Positions 11,301-33,851 of a stretch of 64,000 nucleotides of DNA are shown piece after piece; position 1 is the first letter of the stretch, and every line of letters starts with the position of its first letter. Made by a program: the position numbers and the translations under genes. Source of the stretch: Synaphobranchus kaupii. Taxonomy: Eukaryota; Chordata; Actinopteri; Anguilliformes; Synaphobranchidae. The notes beneath the pieces were generated by a model. That model saw only the letters and a program-made list of their open reading frames with translations. It did not search any database and was not told where the DNA came from. The DNA is taken from assembly GCA_029718625.1 (NCBI GenBank), contig CM056396.1:25317666-25381665 (forward strand), in the 5' to 3' direction.

Positions 11301-14139
11301 TATGCCCATTAGTATTGAACTGAGGAAAGGGGACATGGGACCACTCTGTCTTCTGGAAAATGTCCACCTGCTATCTATTGTTTTTCCTGTGGTTCTTGGG
11401 GTCCAACATCCATTCTGAAACTGTTCACTGGGAGAACTGATCATAGGAAAAGTTGAATCTGTACTTGTTAGTAGTACACCCCCCCCCCCCCCCCCCCCAC
11501 CACCACCACCAAAAAAAGAAAGCTAAAGGTAGCCCCTCTAAAAAAATGACTTCATATTGGCATCTCTCGGACGGGACTTCGTGGCTATATTTGCACTTGT
11601 ACTGGACACAGGAAATGGAGGCCCATATTTGGCGCATTGACTACAACCATTTCACCTTTGCTAAGGACATGCTCATTGGTATGAGAATGTCAGGTGGCGT
11701 GCGTGCCTGGAAAAGAATCCAGCATGAGCCATATGATCATTTATAGCCGGTAGATTTCAGTGATAGACACCATGGCCTCAGTGTAACTCGCCGTGTGACC
11801 CAACAGCGGCCCTAGCACTGGGTTTGACTGAACTGACTTCATTACGTTCCCATTTAGGATTATTTAGGTTATAGTACGATTTGGTGATCCGGTGAGTCGT
11901 GACGCTACCCGGCGAAGACAGGCTTTCTTGTCTGTTTAAATTGAACAGGAACCGGCGCAAAGTATCCGCCGCCCAGCACATCATGTACGCCGGTTCTTTT
12001 AAAATCGCTCGCAATCAGCGCTAATCCGGTTCACCCGTTACATGCCCTCTATCTGGTCCCGAGGGCCAGATCTGCGTGTCCCTGGTTTAAACCAAGGTGG
12101 GGGGGGGGGGGGGGAGAACGGTCCACAGTGCACCCAAAGCAAATAAAATACACTGCAGAAAGAACGGTCTCTGCTCACAGAGGCAGTTGGAGCTGTCGTC
12201 CCGAGTGCGCGTTTGCGCACGGGCGACTGGTTCAGACGACTGCCGTTTCCGTTCCGCCGCGTCCGTTAACATTACATTACAGGCATTTAGCAGACGCTCT
12301 TATCCAGAGCGACTTACACAACTTTTTAGCATTTTTTACATATTATCCATTTATACAGCTGGATATATACTGAAGCGATTCAGGTTAAGTACCTTGCTCC
12401 GGTACAACGGCAGTGTCCTACCTGGGAATCGAACCTGCAACCTTTCGGTTACAAGGCCAGTTCCTTAACCATTATACTACACTGCCGCCCGTTAATGACC
12501 GTAACCGTAGTAACCGCTTCTTTGTCACCAATGCCCGTGTGTCTTAACGCCTCGCTCTCTCTGTCCTCCAGACCGGCTCGCTGGTGGTTCTCTCCCAGCA
12601 GATGCTGATGGACTGCACCTGGGGCTTCGGCAATAACGCCTGCGACGGAGGGGAGGAGTGGAGGGCGTACGAATGGATCATCAGGCACGGCGGCATCGCC
12701 ACGATGGAGAGCTACGGCGCATACATGGGCATGGTGAGAGTGTGAGAGTGTGAGAGTGTGAGAGTGTGAGAGTGTGAGAGTGTGAGAGTGTGTGAGTGTG
12801 TGAGTGTGTGAGTGTGTGAGTGTGTGAGTGTGTGAGTGTGTGAGTGTGTGAGTGTGTGAGTGTGTGAGTGTGTGAGTGTGTGAGTGTGACTGTGGTATGG
12901 ATTTTGGGTATACCTGGTATGACCTGAATTTGCCACATTTTGGTCTGCCTCTTGATTGGGTCCTGCCCAGAGTGCAGCCTATTTATCCAGGGGTTAGGGT
13001 CCATGTTACCTTTGGAAAAAATGATTGTCCTAAGTTATGGCTATAAAAACCAGAGGAGGGACTAGATCCCACCTCGTTCTGCTCTGTGGGTTCCACCAAA
13101 TCATGAGAACCCGTCAGGGTTCCTCCTGGCTGACCATGTGCCTCTGTTCTCAGAACGGCTTCTGCCACTACAACCAGTCGGAGATGACCGCACGTGTCCG
13201 GAGCTACACCAATGTGACGTCTGGCGATGCGGACGCCCTTAAGGTGGCGCTGTTCAAACTGGGGCCTGTGGCAGTCAGCATTGACGCTGGGCATCGTTCT
13301 TTCGTCTTCTACAACAACGGCGTGTACTTTGAGCCCGCTTGCGGTGAGTCCCACCCAAAAACACCCCTCCATTGCCTCGCAGGGGCGCCGGTACACACCT
13401 TTTACAAATGCACACGCACCCCCAAATGTGTGCTTATGCTTTCAGAATACTGGGATCCAGTTGATTTCCTCTGAGAAGTCTTTCATATCGCAGGGGTCTG
13501 TTCCAGAACGCAGAAACCAGGATTACTGAGTTGGCTGGATATCTGCACTGAGTAAAACCCGGAACCCTCCCAAATCTGGAACATGGCCTGAAGTAAAAAG
13601 AGCTGTTCTGGGTTTTACCGAGTGCAGTTATCCAGCTAAATCCGTAATGCTGCTTTCTGGAACACGTATTTCAGAATACTGGGATCCAGTTCATTTACCC
13701 TATCTGAGAAGTCTTTCAGGGGCCTGTACCAGAACGCAGAAAGCAGGATTGAGTTAGCTGGATATCTGCACTAAAACCCGGAACCCTCCCAAATCTGGAA
13801 CATGGACTGAAGTTTAAAAAAAATAAATAATTTAAAAAAAAGCTGTTCTGGGTTTTACTTAGTGTGGTTATCCAGCTAAATCAGTAATCCTGCTTTCTGG
13901 AACATGCCCCAGTACTTCAATCACTAACGGCCCTGTTCTCTGGTTCCCTAGGCAACAAGACTGAGAACCTTGACCATGCAGTTCTTGCAGTGGGGTACGG
14001 TGTACTGAAGGGGGACCCTTACTGGCTGGTGAAAAACTCTTGGTCCACCTACTGGGGAAATGATGGCTATGTACTTATGTCCATGAAGGACAACAACTGT
14101 GGCGTGGCCACCGACGCCACTTATGTCACACTGGCATAA
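5306..14139 (+). CDS. Papain-family (C1A) cysteine protease with long N-terminal extension, counting-factor-associated-protein-D-like
   Basis: Eleven exons join in frame to 547 residues: 5306-5351, 5870-5929, 7023-7115, 7210-7382, 7887-8136, 8367-8562, 9341-9534, 11058-11149, 12572-12733, 13154-13343 and 13952-14139 (TAA). The start gives a signal peptide ([15 protein letters not shown]), implying a secreted or lysosomal enzyme. Residues ~20-235 form an extension absent from ordinary cathepsins. Residues ~240-305 hold an I29 inhibitor prodomain with an ERFNIN-like pattern. The catalytic domain begins near DSLDWR. The oxyanion Gln is ~346 and the nucleophile Cys ~352 in [13 protein letters not shown]; His is ~494 in [11 protein letters not shown] and Asn ~514 in [13 protein letters not shown]. 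All catalytic residues are present, so it should be active. The family resemblance is to fish proteins annotated as digestive cysteine proteinase or counting factor associated protein D, recalled and not searched. Introns 5, 6 and 9 are invaded by splice-site-derived tandem repeats. Confidence 0.92.
6390..6915. mobile_element. Non-autonomous DNA element with 22-bp inverted ends
   Basis: The left end GGCTGTGTCTGAATCAGAGC is matched inverted by GCTCTGATTTGGACACAGCC on the right. The interior has no ORF of interest. This type of end is common in fish hAT-like MITEs; the class is inferred. It lies in protease intron 2, and the rest of that intron (5930-6389) shows nothing recognisable. Confidence 0.6.
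7600..7793 (-). mobile_element. Teleost DNA-transposon end fragment
   Basis: Read on the minus strand it starts TACAGTGAGCACCATAAT and continues into a segment that I recognise as a widespread teleost repeat end, probably Tc1/mariner-related. It has no transposase coding. It lies in protease intron 4. Confidence 0.5.
8119..8366 (+). repeat. 72-bp tandem repeat making up protease intron 5 and the tail of exon 5
   Basis: The motif CCTTCTCCCTGCC starts at 8119 (coding end of exon 5), 8190 and 8263, with a decayed form at 8335: a period of 71-73 bp. In the first copy it leads into the real donor (GACG then GTGAGAG). In the next two it reads CCTTAG then GGTGAGGGG, and the fourth leads into the real acceptor ending at 8366. 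The 230-bp intron is thus almost wholly tandem copies of an exon-tail plus donor unit, with a GCTAGC-rich spacer. Confidence 0.9.
8556..9190 (+). repeat. 35-36-bp minisatellite repeating the protease exon 6 splice donor
   Basis: Eighteen tandem units begin with the exon end and donor (CTTGCG then GTGAGTGTGG). The first, at 8562/8563, is the genuine exon 6 boundary. Seventeen units keep GTGAGT; one near 9091 reads GGGAGT. Units differ mainly in GGGGATCGG versus GGGGGATCTG. Confidence 0.93.
9600..10350. mobile_element. Large palindromic (foldback) element with TTAA target duplication
   Basis: TTAA at 9600-9603 and 10347-10350 flank inverted ends AAAGGGATAGTTC and (inverted) AACTATCCCTTT. The arms are about 350 bp and match inverted almost throughout, including a CTGACCTATATTCTCTGTGG block at 9898 and its complement near 10030. 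TTAA duplication fits piggyBac or Kolobok-type elements. It is non-coding and lies in protease intron 7. A fragment of the same family lies at 12,121-12,152. Confidence 0.85.
10412..10667. mobile_element. MITE with inverted ends
   Basis: The ends CAGGGGAAGGCAAC and GTTGCCTACCCCTG are inverted. The 250-bp interior is non-coding. Likely hAT-derived (inference). Lies in protease intron 7. Confidence 0.6.
10929..11036. mobile_element. Truncated hAT-like MITE
   Basis: It matches the left half of the complete element at 22,732-22,928 (AACCCTGGTCCTGGAG, TTGATCAATTAAAGCAG) but lacks the right inverted end. It ends about 20 bp before the acceptor of protease exon 8. Confidence 0.7.
11150..12120 (+). 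other. Protease intron 8, first part; homopolymer C run
   Basis: No gene or recognisable element was found. A run of about 20 C at 11,479-11,498 followed by CCA repeats and an A run, and a G run at 12,100-12,115, are the only notable features. 12,121-12,152 (CACAGTGCACCCAAAGCAAA) is a scrap of the palindromic family seen at 9.6-10.35 kb. Confidence 0.5.
12269..12489 (-). mobile_element. tRNA-derived SINE
   Basis: On the minus strand it begins with a tRNA-like head containing an A-box-like TGGTTAAGGAACTGG and a perfect B box GGTTCGATTCC (complement of 12,424-12,434). It ends in GCTCTGGATAAGAGCGTCTG, CTAAATGCC and TGTAATGTAATG. The 3' tail matches the end of the LINE at 34.66 kb, which implies mobilisation by an L2-type LINE. 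A second copy lies at 23.05 kb. Confidence 0.85.
12734..12890 (+). repeat. GTGAGAGT / GTGAGTGT microsatellite starting at the protease exon 9 donor
   Basis: Exon 9 ends at 12,733 and the donor GTGAGAG is itself the first unit of an 8-bp array, first GTGAGAGT then GTGTGAGT, for about 155 bp. Every unit contains GTGAG. Confidence 0.92.
13440..13911. repeat. Tandemly duplicated segment containing a palindromic MITE
   Basis: A unit starting TTCAGAATACTGGGATCCAG and followed by a GGGG(C/T)CTGT palindromic MITE occurs twice, at 13,440-13,665 and 13,670-13,911. The MITE parts (13,493-13,665 and about 13,720-13,911) are the same family as 2,788-2,958. The second copy carries an extra A/T-rich insertion near 13,815. 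Located in protease intron 10. Confidence 0.8.
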
Positions 14140-14560
14140 GCAGAGCGCCCCCTGCTGCTTGCTGGGTCAACTGCAGTGGATGTTTCTGCGGTGTGGACGG
14201 CTTGATTTGGGTAGTGGATACAGTTTCATAATGTGCATTTTTTTTTTTTTTGTTGGATGGGGTTTTTGGGAGGGAGGGAAGTACAACCCCAAAGAAGTAA
14301 TTTGTTTCTGGTGGTGTCTAGTTTTGCCGGAGTGGGAGGGGCTGGGAAGCATTCTGCGTGGGGTTGTTTGCTGGCCACGCCCCTCAAAGTGCCTCACATG
14401 ACCACTTGCTAAAGCACTTTTAAATTCAGTATTGCTGTTAAATTGTGACTTAATAAAGATCGTACTTTTTCTAATAAAATGCCGGTGTCACTGGCTTTTC
14501 TTTATTGGCTTAATTATCCCATCAACAATGAATCTAGCTTACATTTAAGGAAAGTCAATG
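14140..14560 (+). other. Protease 3' UTR with poly(A) signals; source of a duplicated copy at 32.3 kb
   Basis: AATAAA occurs at 14,452-14,457 and 14,473-14,478. From about 14,335 (GGGGCTGGGAAGCATTCTGC) to 14,570 the sequence is repeated with few changes at 32,300-32,530, so the left breakpoint of the P450 segmental duplication is inside this UTR. Confidence 0.8.
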
Positions 14561-14571
14561 CTGCCTGGTTT

Positions 14572-14759
14572 GCAGAGGTGGAAGGTTCAGAAAGTAAAAG
14601 TCCTCCCCAGTATTTTGTTCCAATCACCTGGATTTGCTAAACAGTGTAATTCTTAAGCCAGGAGGAAGCGCTAATTGGAGAAATCAGCTGGTTGTTCATG
14701 GGTGGAAGAAAAACATGGGAGGACTTTTACTTTCTGACCCCTGGACTTTCCACCTCTGC
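14572..14759. mobile_element. MITE, GCAGAGGTGGAA family
   Basis: The inverted ends are GCAGAGGTGGAA and TTTCCACCTCTGC, and AGTAAAAGTCCTCCC pairs with GGGAGGACTTTTACT. It is absent at the matching place in the second duplicon (about 32,530). A relative lies at 31,082-31,286. Confidence 0.8.
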
Positions 14760-15202
14760 TGGGTCTGTATGTTTAGCTTTCCGAAGGACATGCCTTTGGT
14801 CTCCTGCACAGAAATCGAGAGCAGTTTTCTGCCACGTACTTGTTCATACGTTTACCAGTGGTCACTAAACCAATACTGGCTCTCTCTTTCTGCCAGGCTA
14901 TGGTCCCAAACAAATTCAGCTGTCACTGGTATGAAGTTACATTTTTTGATTTTGGGGGGGGGGGGGAAATTATTTTAAAAAATTTCAAAAGTCAAAATGC
15001 ATAAGGTTAGTGTTGGGCCCCAATCGTGAACATTTTGGTTGTCCCGAGTCTGTGACTAACCCTTTCCCTTGTTCCTGAACATTTACCATTTTTCTAATTC
15101 TAGGCATATGAGAAATCTCAAATGTAAAATTTCTTCTTTTAAAATGGATGAAAAACAATCTTGCCAAGAAAATAAATGAGAAATAAAAAGTTGCATACAG
15201 AA

Positions 15203-15963
15203 ACCATACTCAGGGCCGGCCCGTCCTATAGGCCATATAGGCGGTCGCCTAGGGCCCCTGAAAGGGTTAAGGGCCCCCTCGTAGTTATAAAAAAATATAT
15301 ATATTTTTTTTACAAATAATAATCGCCACGTTGCTCAACGTCCGAGAGAAACACTGTGATTGGTGAAATGAGGTGTCTGCAAAGATGATTGAATGATGTC
15401 TGGTGAATCACCTAATTTCACCAGTCACCTGACTGGGGCGTGCGTGGGCTGGGCTGGGTGGTCTAGATCGTCAACGGTCAACTCAGTCATTCAAGTGCCC
15501 TGTGCAAGTATGTCGGGTAGGCAGTATCCCTCTGGCGCCCAAAAAAGAAAACGGAAAAAAGAAGATTAAGAAAAACAAGCCCAAAGTAGAGGTATGTATG
15601 TCCTTGAATTTCATTATTTAATATTATGTGTTGAATTGGTGGCGATGCTGCAATTTAAGCAAACTAGTTCATAGTTACTTTTATGCCATGGATGGTAGCT
15701 AACTCTGGCTGGCTGGCTAGCTAGCTAGCTAACAATGTTGCTGCTTAGCCAGTTGCGCTGTCTGTTCATTCATAGCTAACGTTACCTGGTTGCTATCATT
15801 TATAGCTAGCTGGTTGCTCTCAAGTCTAGCATTTGTGTAGCACAACTGTACTAGCACAAATATACTGTGAGTTATACTGAGAAATGTACTGTGATTTATA
15901 CTAAGAAATATACTAGATCTCGCCTAGGGCCCAACCGACCCACGGGCCGGCCCTGACCATACT
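15203..15963 (+). mobile_element. Non-autonomous hAT transposon with perfect 8-bp target duplication and transposase N-terminal remnant
   Basis: ACCATACT at 15,203-15,210 and 15,956-15,963 flanks a 745-bp element (15,211-15,955) with inverted ends CAGGGCCGGCCCGT and ACGGGCCGGCCCTG. Eight-base duplications are the hAT signature. Inside, an ATG at 15,510 opens a 19-residue peptide, MSGRQYPSGAQKRKRKKED, then a stop. Its basic YPSGAQKRK motif resembles the start of ZMYM/TTF-type hAT transposases (recalled). The rest of the transposase is missing. Confidence 0.85.
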
Positions 15964-17275
15964 CATGTGCATCCATCGACTTTTCAACCAACAGTCCTCA
16001 CTGTTCTTAAACTGCTGTTAATCTTGTGTGTGCAGTGTAGGGTTTTCCTTATCAATGTTTGTTGATAAGAGTAAACCGATGACAGACAGGAATTCCCATC
16101 AACTGTTTTAATATACACAGCCGGCCATGGGAAGCAGGTTACACAAACTTACTTGAAAGTATAGTCCGTTATACATCAGCTTATATAGTTTTCCAGAGAC
16201 AAAGAAACTGGTTTCATCCTGAGATGTAATCAACATTCCTCTTGCGTTATACATAAACTGACCAATGAAAGCTACGAGAGACTGCAAGGAAACCTGGTGA
16301 ATGCTATAAAACTGTGTCTGCCAAGTAAACCTTTAAGTTCACCAGAGAATTAGGGGAGGGGACTATGTTCACCAGAGGGGGAGGGAGGTAGCAGGCCTGT
16401 CAGGAATAAGGAGATTGAGGGGAAAACAGTTCTTTGTCTAAACTCCTCCACATACAGTGGATAGAAAAGAATATAATCAGTTAATTTCTGCTGAATAATT
16501 GGTAAATATATTTATGTAGGGGCTTATACGAGTAAATATTTTAACCTTAACCCCTCAGCAGTTTTATATCCACAATCATTTTCTCTAATTCCCTTAATAC
16601 TAAAATCTTTCAAATTCATTGGCAAAGCAATTGACACAATGAAGAATCACAAATGGAAAAATACGCATTCTTAAACACCCCACAATCCAGGCTGTAGCAA
16701 TATCTGGCTCTGGCTCTTATTTCTCTGCCTGTCACCTACGGTATTTAAAAGTTCAGGTTACTTAACTATGTGCCTGTTTGACAGACTTTCAGGTTTTTCA
16801 ATAATCTTGCGGTTTTTATAAAGCTGAACATTTGCCCGCCCAACAACCCGGGAACGCATGTTTTTCCATTTTCCATTTCAATGTCTTGTGACTTCCTTTC
16901 TGTTTTGTAAATTCTTTTGTATGTGATGTAACTTACTGTCGTGGCTTGAATGTTGCATGTTAATTTTAAAAATTAAAAAGGGAAGGGAAATAAAAATCCC
17001 CCCTGCTAAAATATGTTTTAAAACTGAAATGATGATGATTATTATAACAAAACAAAATGTTTTTATTGCAAAAAGAAATTTAAAAACCAATAAAGACAAT
17101 TTTATAAAGCCGGTGCACACAGTATGAGATTCAGAACAGAGATGTATAGTAAGTTATTGTGCAAGTTTGCCAATGTGCATTAAACTGAAACTATTTACAC
17201 CAGTGTAGAAAAGTATTACAACTACTTTACTAATAATAATGAACTTGCCTAGCAGAGAAATGCATTAATGTTCCC
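15964..17275. other. Spacer between protease and P450 gene, duplicon sequence
   Basis: No gene or RNA seen. Parts (for example 16,555-16,690 and 16,740-16,820) align with 32,830-33,140 in the second duplicon, which marks them as flanking DNA of the duplicated unit. Confidence 0.5.
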
Positions 17276-17277
17276 TG

Positions 17278-17325
<48 letters not shown>

Positions 17326-17328
17326 TGT
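17276..17328. repeat. (GCGT)n microsatellite
   Basis: About twelve GCGT units lie about 110 bp beyond the stop codon of the first P450 gene. The matching position of the second P450 gene carries a different array (33,609-33,750). Confidence 0.95.
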
Positions 17329-17438
17329 GTGGCACTCTGGGTTTTGGGGTGAGCACATGATAATATCTGCGCTTCACATTACCGGGTTCCACTCTGCCAC
17401 TTGCTTTTCTGTTTCAGGTTGTTGACGTGTTGTGTCTG

Positions 17439-30743
<13,305 letters not shown>

Positions 30744-31081
30744 GACTGCCTCCGTTCCTTTCACGGTCTCCCAATGCAAATGACCAGAGTTCTGCTTCAG
30801 TACAGATTTTTGAAACCAGTTTTTATGCGTGGTCTCCTCCTCTTTCTTCTCATTGGTTGGCCGTGAGAATGGGATGAGGGCAGTCCTTTATTCTGGAATT
30901 GTATGCTGTAAAGGTGATACGGGAACAGGTAGAAAGGTTAAAGTAGGTCAAGGTAACAGCTAATTGAGCACTGTGAGAGCCATAGTGGCACAGTTTTGTG
31001 TGTACAAGTGATTTTGTCAGGTAGAACAGATGCCAATGGATGGCATTGTAACATAGGCTATAGCTATAGGCTACTTATTTC
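30744..31081 (-). promoter_or_regulatory. Presumed promoter region of P450 gene 1
   Basis: This stretch lies upstream of the ATG at 30,743. On the minus strand an octamer-like ATTTGCAT overlaps CATTGG (reverse CCAAT) about 30 bp before the ATG. No TATA box was identified. The assignment rests on position. Confidence 0.35.
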
Positions 31082-31286
31082 CAGTGGTGGAAATCCAGGG
31101 GACATAAAGTAAAAGTCCTACCATGTATTTCTTCCACCCATAGACTCAGCCATCTGATTTCACTCATTAGTTCTACCTCCCCGATGAAGAATTATGTTAA
31201 TTAGCAAATCCAGATTGGAGCAAAATACTGGGGAAGATTTTTGTCCCCTGTGTTTACTTTATGTCCCCTGGATTTCCACCTCTGCT
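31082..31286. mobile_element. MITE, related to 14,572-14,759
   Basis: Ends CAGTGGTGGAAATCCAGGGG and inverted CCCCTGGATTTCCACCTCTG, with AAGTAAAAGTCC inside as in the relative. Confidence 0.75.
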
Positions 31287-32210
31287 TATTTCTAATTTAT
31301 TTGTCGGCCTACTCTATTTCACATTTATTCTAATTTCGTCTTCATTTTACAAATCTTTTGACGCTTCTAATTATGAAAAAATGAAGGATAAGTAGAAAAT
31401 ATGCTTTATTGTGGCTTTCATGTGTGAAATTGTGAACACAGATATGCATAGATATTAATTAAGATTTATACAACAATAAGATCCGAACGAGTAACTTCAT
31501 TGGCTGAGACGCATTCCACCAGTGCTGGCATTTAGCATAACTTAGACGCGTTCTATAGAGCGTTGCCTAGGAAGCATAAACAACAACAATAGCAACAGCC
31601 AGTCCAGGATTTCGCAACATTGAGAAACACCCAATGTCTCTCTTGTATGTACTTGCGGACTTGTGAACTTGTGTGACGCAATATTTAATTCTGTTCCAAG
31701 AACCCGAGGGAGCATCGGGTGCACCCTCTCCCAACACAGAGTTGCCAGACTGGGGGATTAACCCCTAAATGTAGGGGATTTAAAGAAAATGGTGGATTTT
31801 AAAAGGAGGAATGTGGAATGAATTGTGAAAAATTGTATGGGAGTCAATTGAAGATGGGGGATTTTCAGAATTCTTTTGGGGAGGGGAATTAATTCAGGCT
31901 TCTGGCAACATTGACGAGAACGGACTTCGGATATCCCATTTCGTGATGGCAGATGAGACGGCACCATAGGGACATAGTCTATAGCTTACAACTAGGTTAA
32001 GCTACATTTTTAATCAATAAATGAGACTGCAATCTTTCTACGAATGAAAATGAGGCCAGAAATATGTGTTACAATAGCTGGATTTTTAACTAAGCAGCGT
32101 TCTGTCCTTCAGAGCAGGGGTGCACAAAGTTTTTTTTTTTTTTAGCGATGGCCCAGGGATATAGATCCATACTTTTCGCGACCAAATTAATTAACAACTC
32201 ATTGTTCAGT
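31287..32210. other. Spacer between the duplicons with one short inverted-end element
   Basis: No gene seen. 31,739-31,910 has short inverted ends (GTTGCCAGAC and TCTGGCAAC) around an A/T and GGGGATT-rich interior and may be a MITE. This spacer separates the two P450 duplicons. Confidence 0.4.
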
Positions 32211-32310
32211 GGGGGGTGCTGGGGCTGGGGCTGGGGCTGGGGCTGGGGCTGGGGGCTGGGGCTGGGGCTGGGGCTGGGGCTGGGGCTGGGGCTGGGGCTG
32301 GGGCTGGGCT
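32211..32310 (+). repeat. (GGGGCT)n hexanucleotide array at the duplication breakpoint
   Basis: About fifteen GGGGCT units (one with an extra G) run straight into GGGAAGCATTCTGC of the duplicated protease 3' UTR. The parent UTR has a single GAGGGGCTGGGAAGC at this spot. Four-G runs at 6-bp spacing could form G-quadruplexes. Confidence 0.93.
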
Positions 32311-32530
32311 GGGAAGCATTCTGCATTTTGCTGGCCACGCCTCTCACAGTGCCTCACATGACCACTTGCTAAAGCGCTTTTAAATTCAGTATTGCTCTGT
32401 TAAATTGTGATTTAATAAAGATTGTACTTTTTCTAATAAAATGCCGGTGTCACAGGCTTTTCTTTATGAGCTTAATTGCCCTATCAACAATGAATCTAGC
32501 TTACATTTAAGGAAAGTCATGCTGCCTGGT
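32300..32530 (+). other. Stranded second copy of the protease 3' UTR
   Basis: It matches 14,340-14,570 including both AATAAA motifs (first at 32,414-32,419), but no protease coding exon accompanies it. It marks the left end of the second P450 duplicon. Confidence 0.9.
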
Positions 32531-33211
32531 TCGGTATGTTTAGTTTGCAAGAGGACATGCTTTTGGATTTCTGCACAAAAATCTAAAGCACAATATTTCT
32601 GCCATGCAGTTCATACACCCTGTTTACCAGTGGTCACTAAACCAACTAACCCTGAACCAACACTGGCTCTTATTTCTGCTAGGTTATATCATTAATTCCC
32701 ATCTGGTGCCAAACTATTTCAGGTGTCGCTGGTATGAAGGAAAATGCTAGGAAATCTGATTTAAGACATTTATTACAAAGAATGAATTTCACTGAAAAAA
32801 ATATCACAATGCATAAGGTCATAGTGTTTATACCCACAATCAATTCTCCTTAAATCCCATAATACTATGCTCAAAATCTCTCAAATTCAAATTCACACAT
32901 TTTCAAATTCAAATGCATTATTGGAATGATCGCCATAATGCTGTATTGGCAAAGCGATTGACACAAATGAAGACTCACAAATGAAAAGTACACATTCTTT
33001 AACAAAAACACTCCCCGAGCCCCGCTCCTATTTCTGTCCCTCTCAGTATTTAAAAGTTTGGGTTACTTAGCCTCTCAAACAGGCACATACAGTTTCCAGG
33101 AGGTTTTTCAATAATCTTGGTTTTTATAAAGCAGGTAGATACAGTGCACTGCATACTGCATGAGATATTCAGAACAGAGATGTATATTAATGATGATAGT
33201 TATTGTGCAAG

Positions 33212-33545
33212 TTGAGCCAAGATTCATCGTGCTCAAATTGTGAAAGAGTGGTTCAGGGAGCATGAGGAATCATTTTCACACATGAATTGGCCACCAGAGT
33301 CCTGACCTTAACCCCACTGAAAGTCATTGGGATTTGCTGCAGAAGAATTTACGGAGTGGTTCGACTCTGCCGTCGTCAATACAAGATCTCGGCCAAAAAT
33401 GAATGCAACTCTGGATGGAAATAAATGTTGTGACGTTGCATAAGGTTGTCGAAACAATGCAACGACGAATGCGTGCCGTAATCAAAGCTAAAGGCGGTCC
33501 AACGAAATATTAGAGTGTGCGACTTTGTTTTTGGCCAGGCAGTGT
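33212..33545 (+). pseudogene. Tc1-like transposase C-terminal relic with right terminal repeat
   Basis: Plus-strand sequence resembles the end of Tc1 transposases (translated pieces such as WFREHEES, NWPP, ESHWDLL, MQRRMRAVIKAKGGPTKY) with disrupted frames. It is followed by the terminal sequence GGCCAGGCAGTGTA. It interrupts DNA that is continuous in the first duplicon (near 17,165-17,215). Confidence 0.8.
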
Positions 33546-33608
33546 ACTTTAATAATAATAATGAACTTGCCTAGCATTAGAAATGCAAAGTTCCCTCTCC
33601 ATTCTGCC

Positions 33609-33750
33609 TCTGTGTGTGTGTGTGTGTGTGTGAGTGTGAGTGTGAGTGTGAGTGTGAGTGTGAGTGTGAGTGTGAGTGTGAGTGTGAGTGTGAGTGTGAG
33701 TGTGAGTGTGAGTGTGAGTGTGAGTGTGAGTGTGAGTGTGAGTGTGAGAG
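33609..33750. repeat. GT / GTGTGA microsatellite
   Basis: A short (GT)n run leads into about twenty GTGTGA-type 6-bp units, ~100 bp beyond the stop of P450 gene 2, the same place as the (GCGT)n of gene 1. Confidence 0.95.
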
Positions 33751-33851
33751 CGACACTCTGGATTTGGGGGTGACCAATATGTGAACTTCACATTACCTGG
33801 TCCCATTCTGCCACTGTTTTTCTGTTTCAGGTTGTTGACGTGTTGTATGTG

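Noticed and set aside
12424..12489. Possible tRNA gene (perfect B box on minus strand)
   Set aside because: The tRNA-like head is followed by a SINE body and LINE-type tail, and the same unit recurs at 23.1 kb: SINE, not a tRNA gene.
30744..30779. Upstream start codon for P450 gene 1
   Set aside because: The open frame extends upstream to 30,779, but the codon there is TTG. The first ATG is at 30,743.
32090..32347. Proline/serine-repeat open frame over the GGGGCT array
   Set aside because: Hexanucleotide repeat translated by chance; it lies in non-coding duplicated UTR sequence.
33549..33806. Histidine/threonine- or serine-repeat open frames over microsatellites (also at 12.7, 26.8 and 27.3 kb)
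   Set aside because: Simple-sequence translations without coding context.
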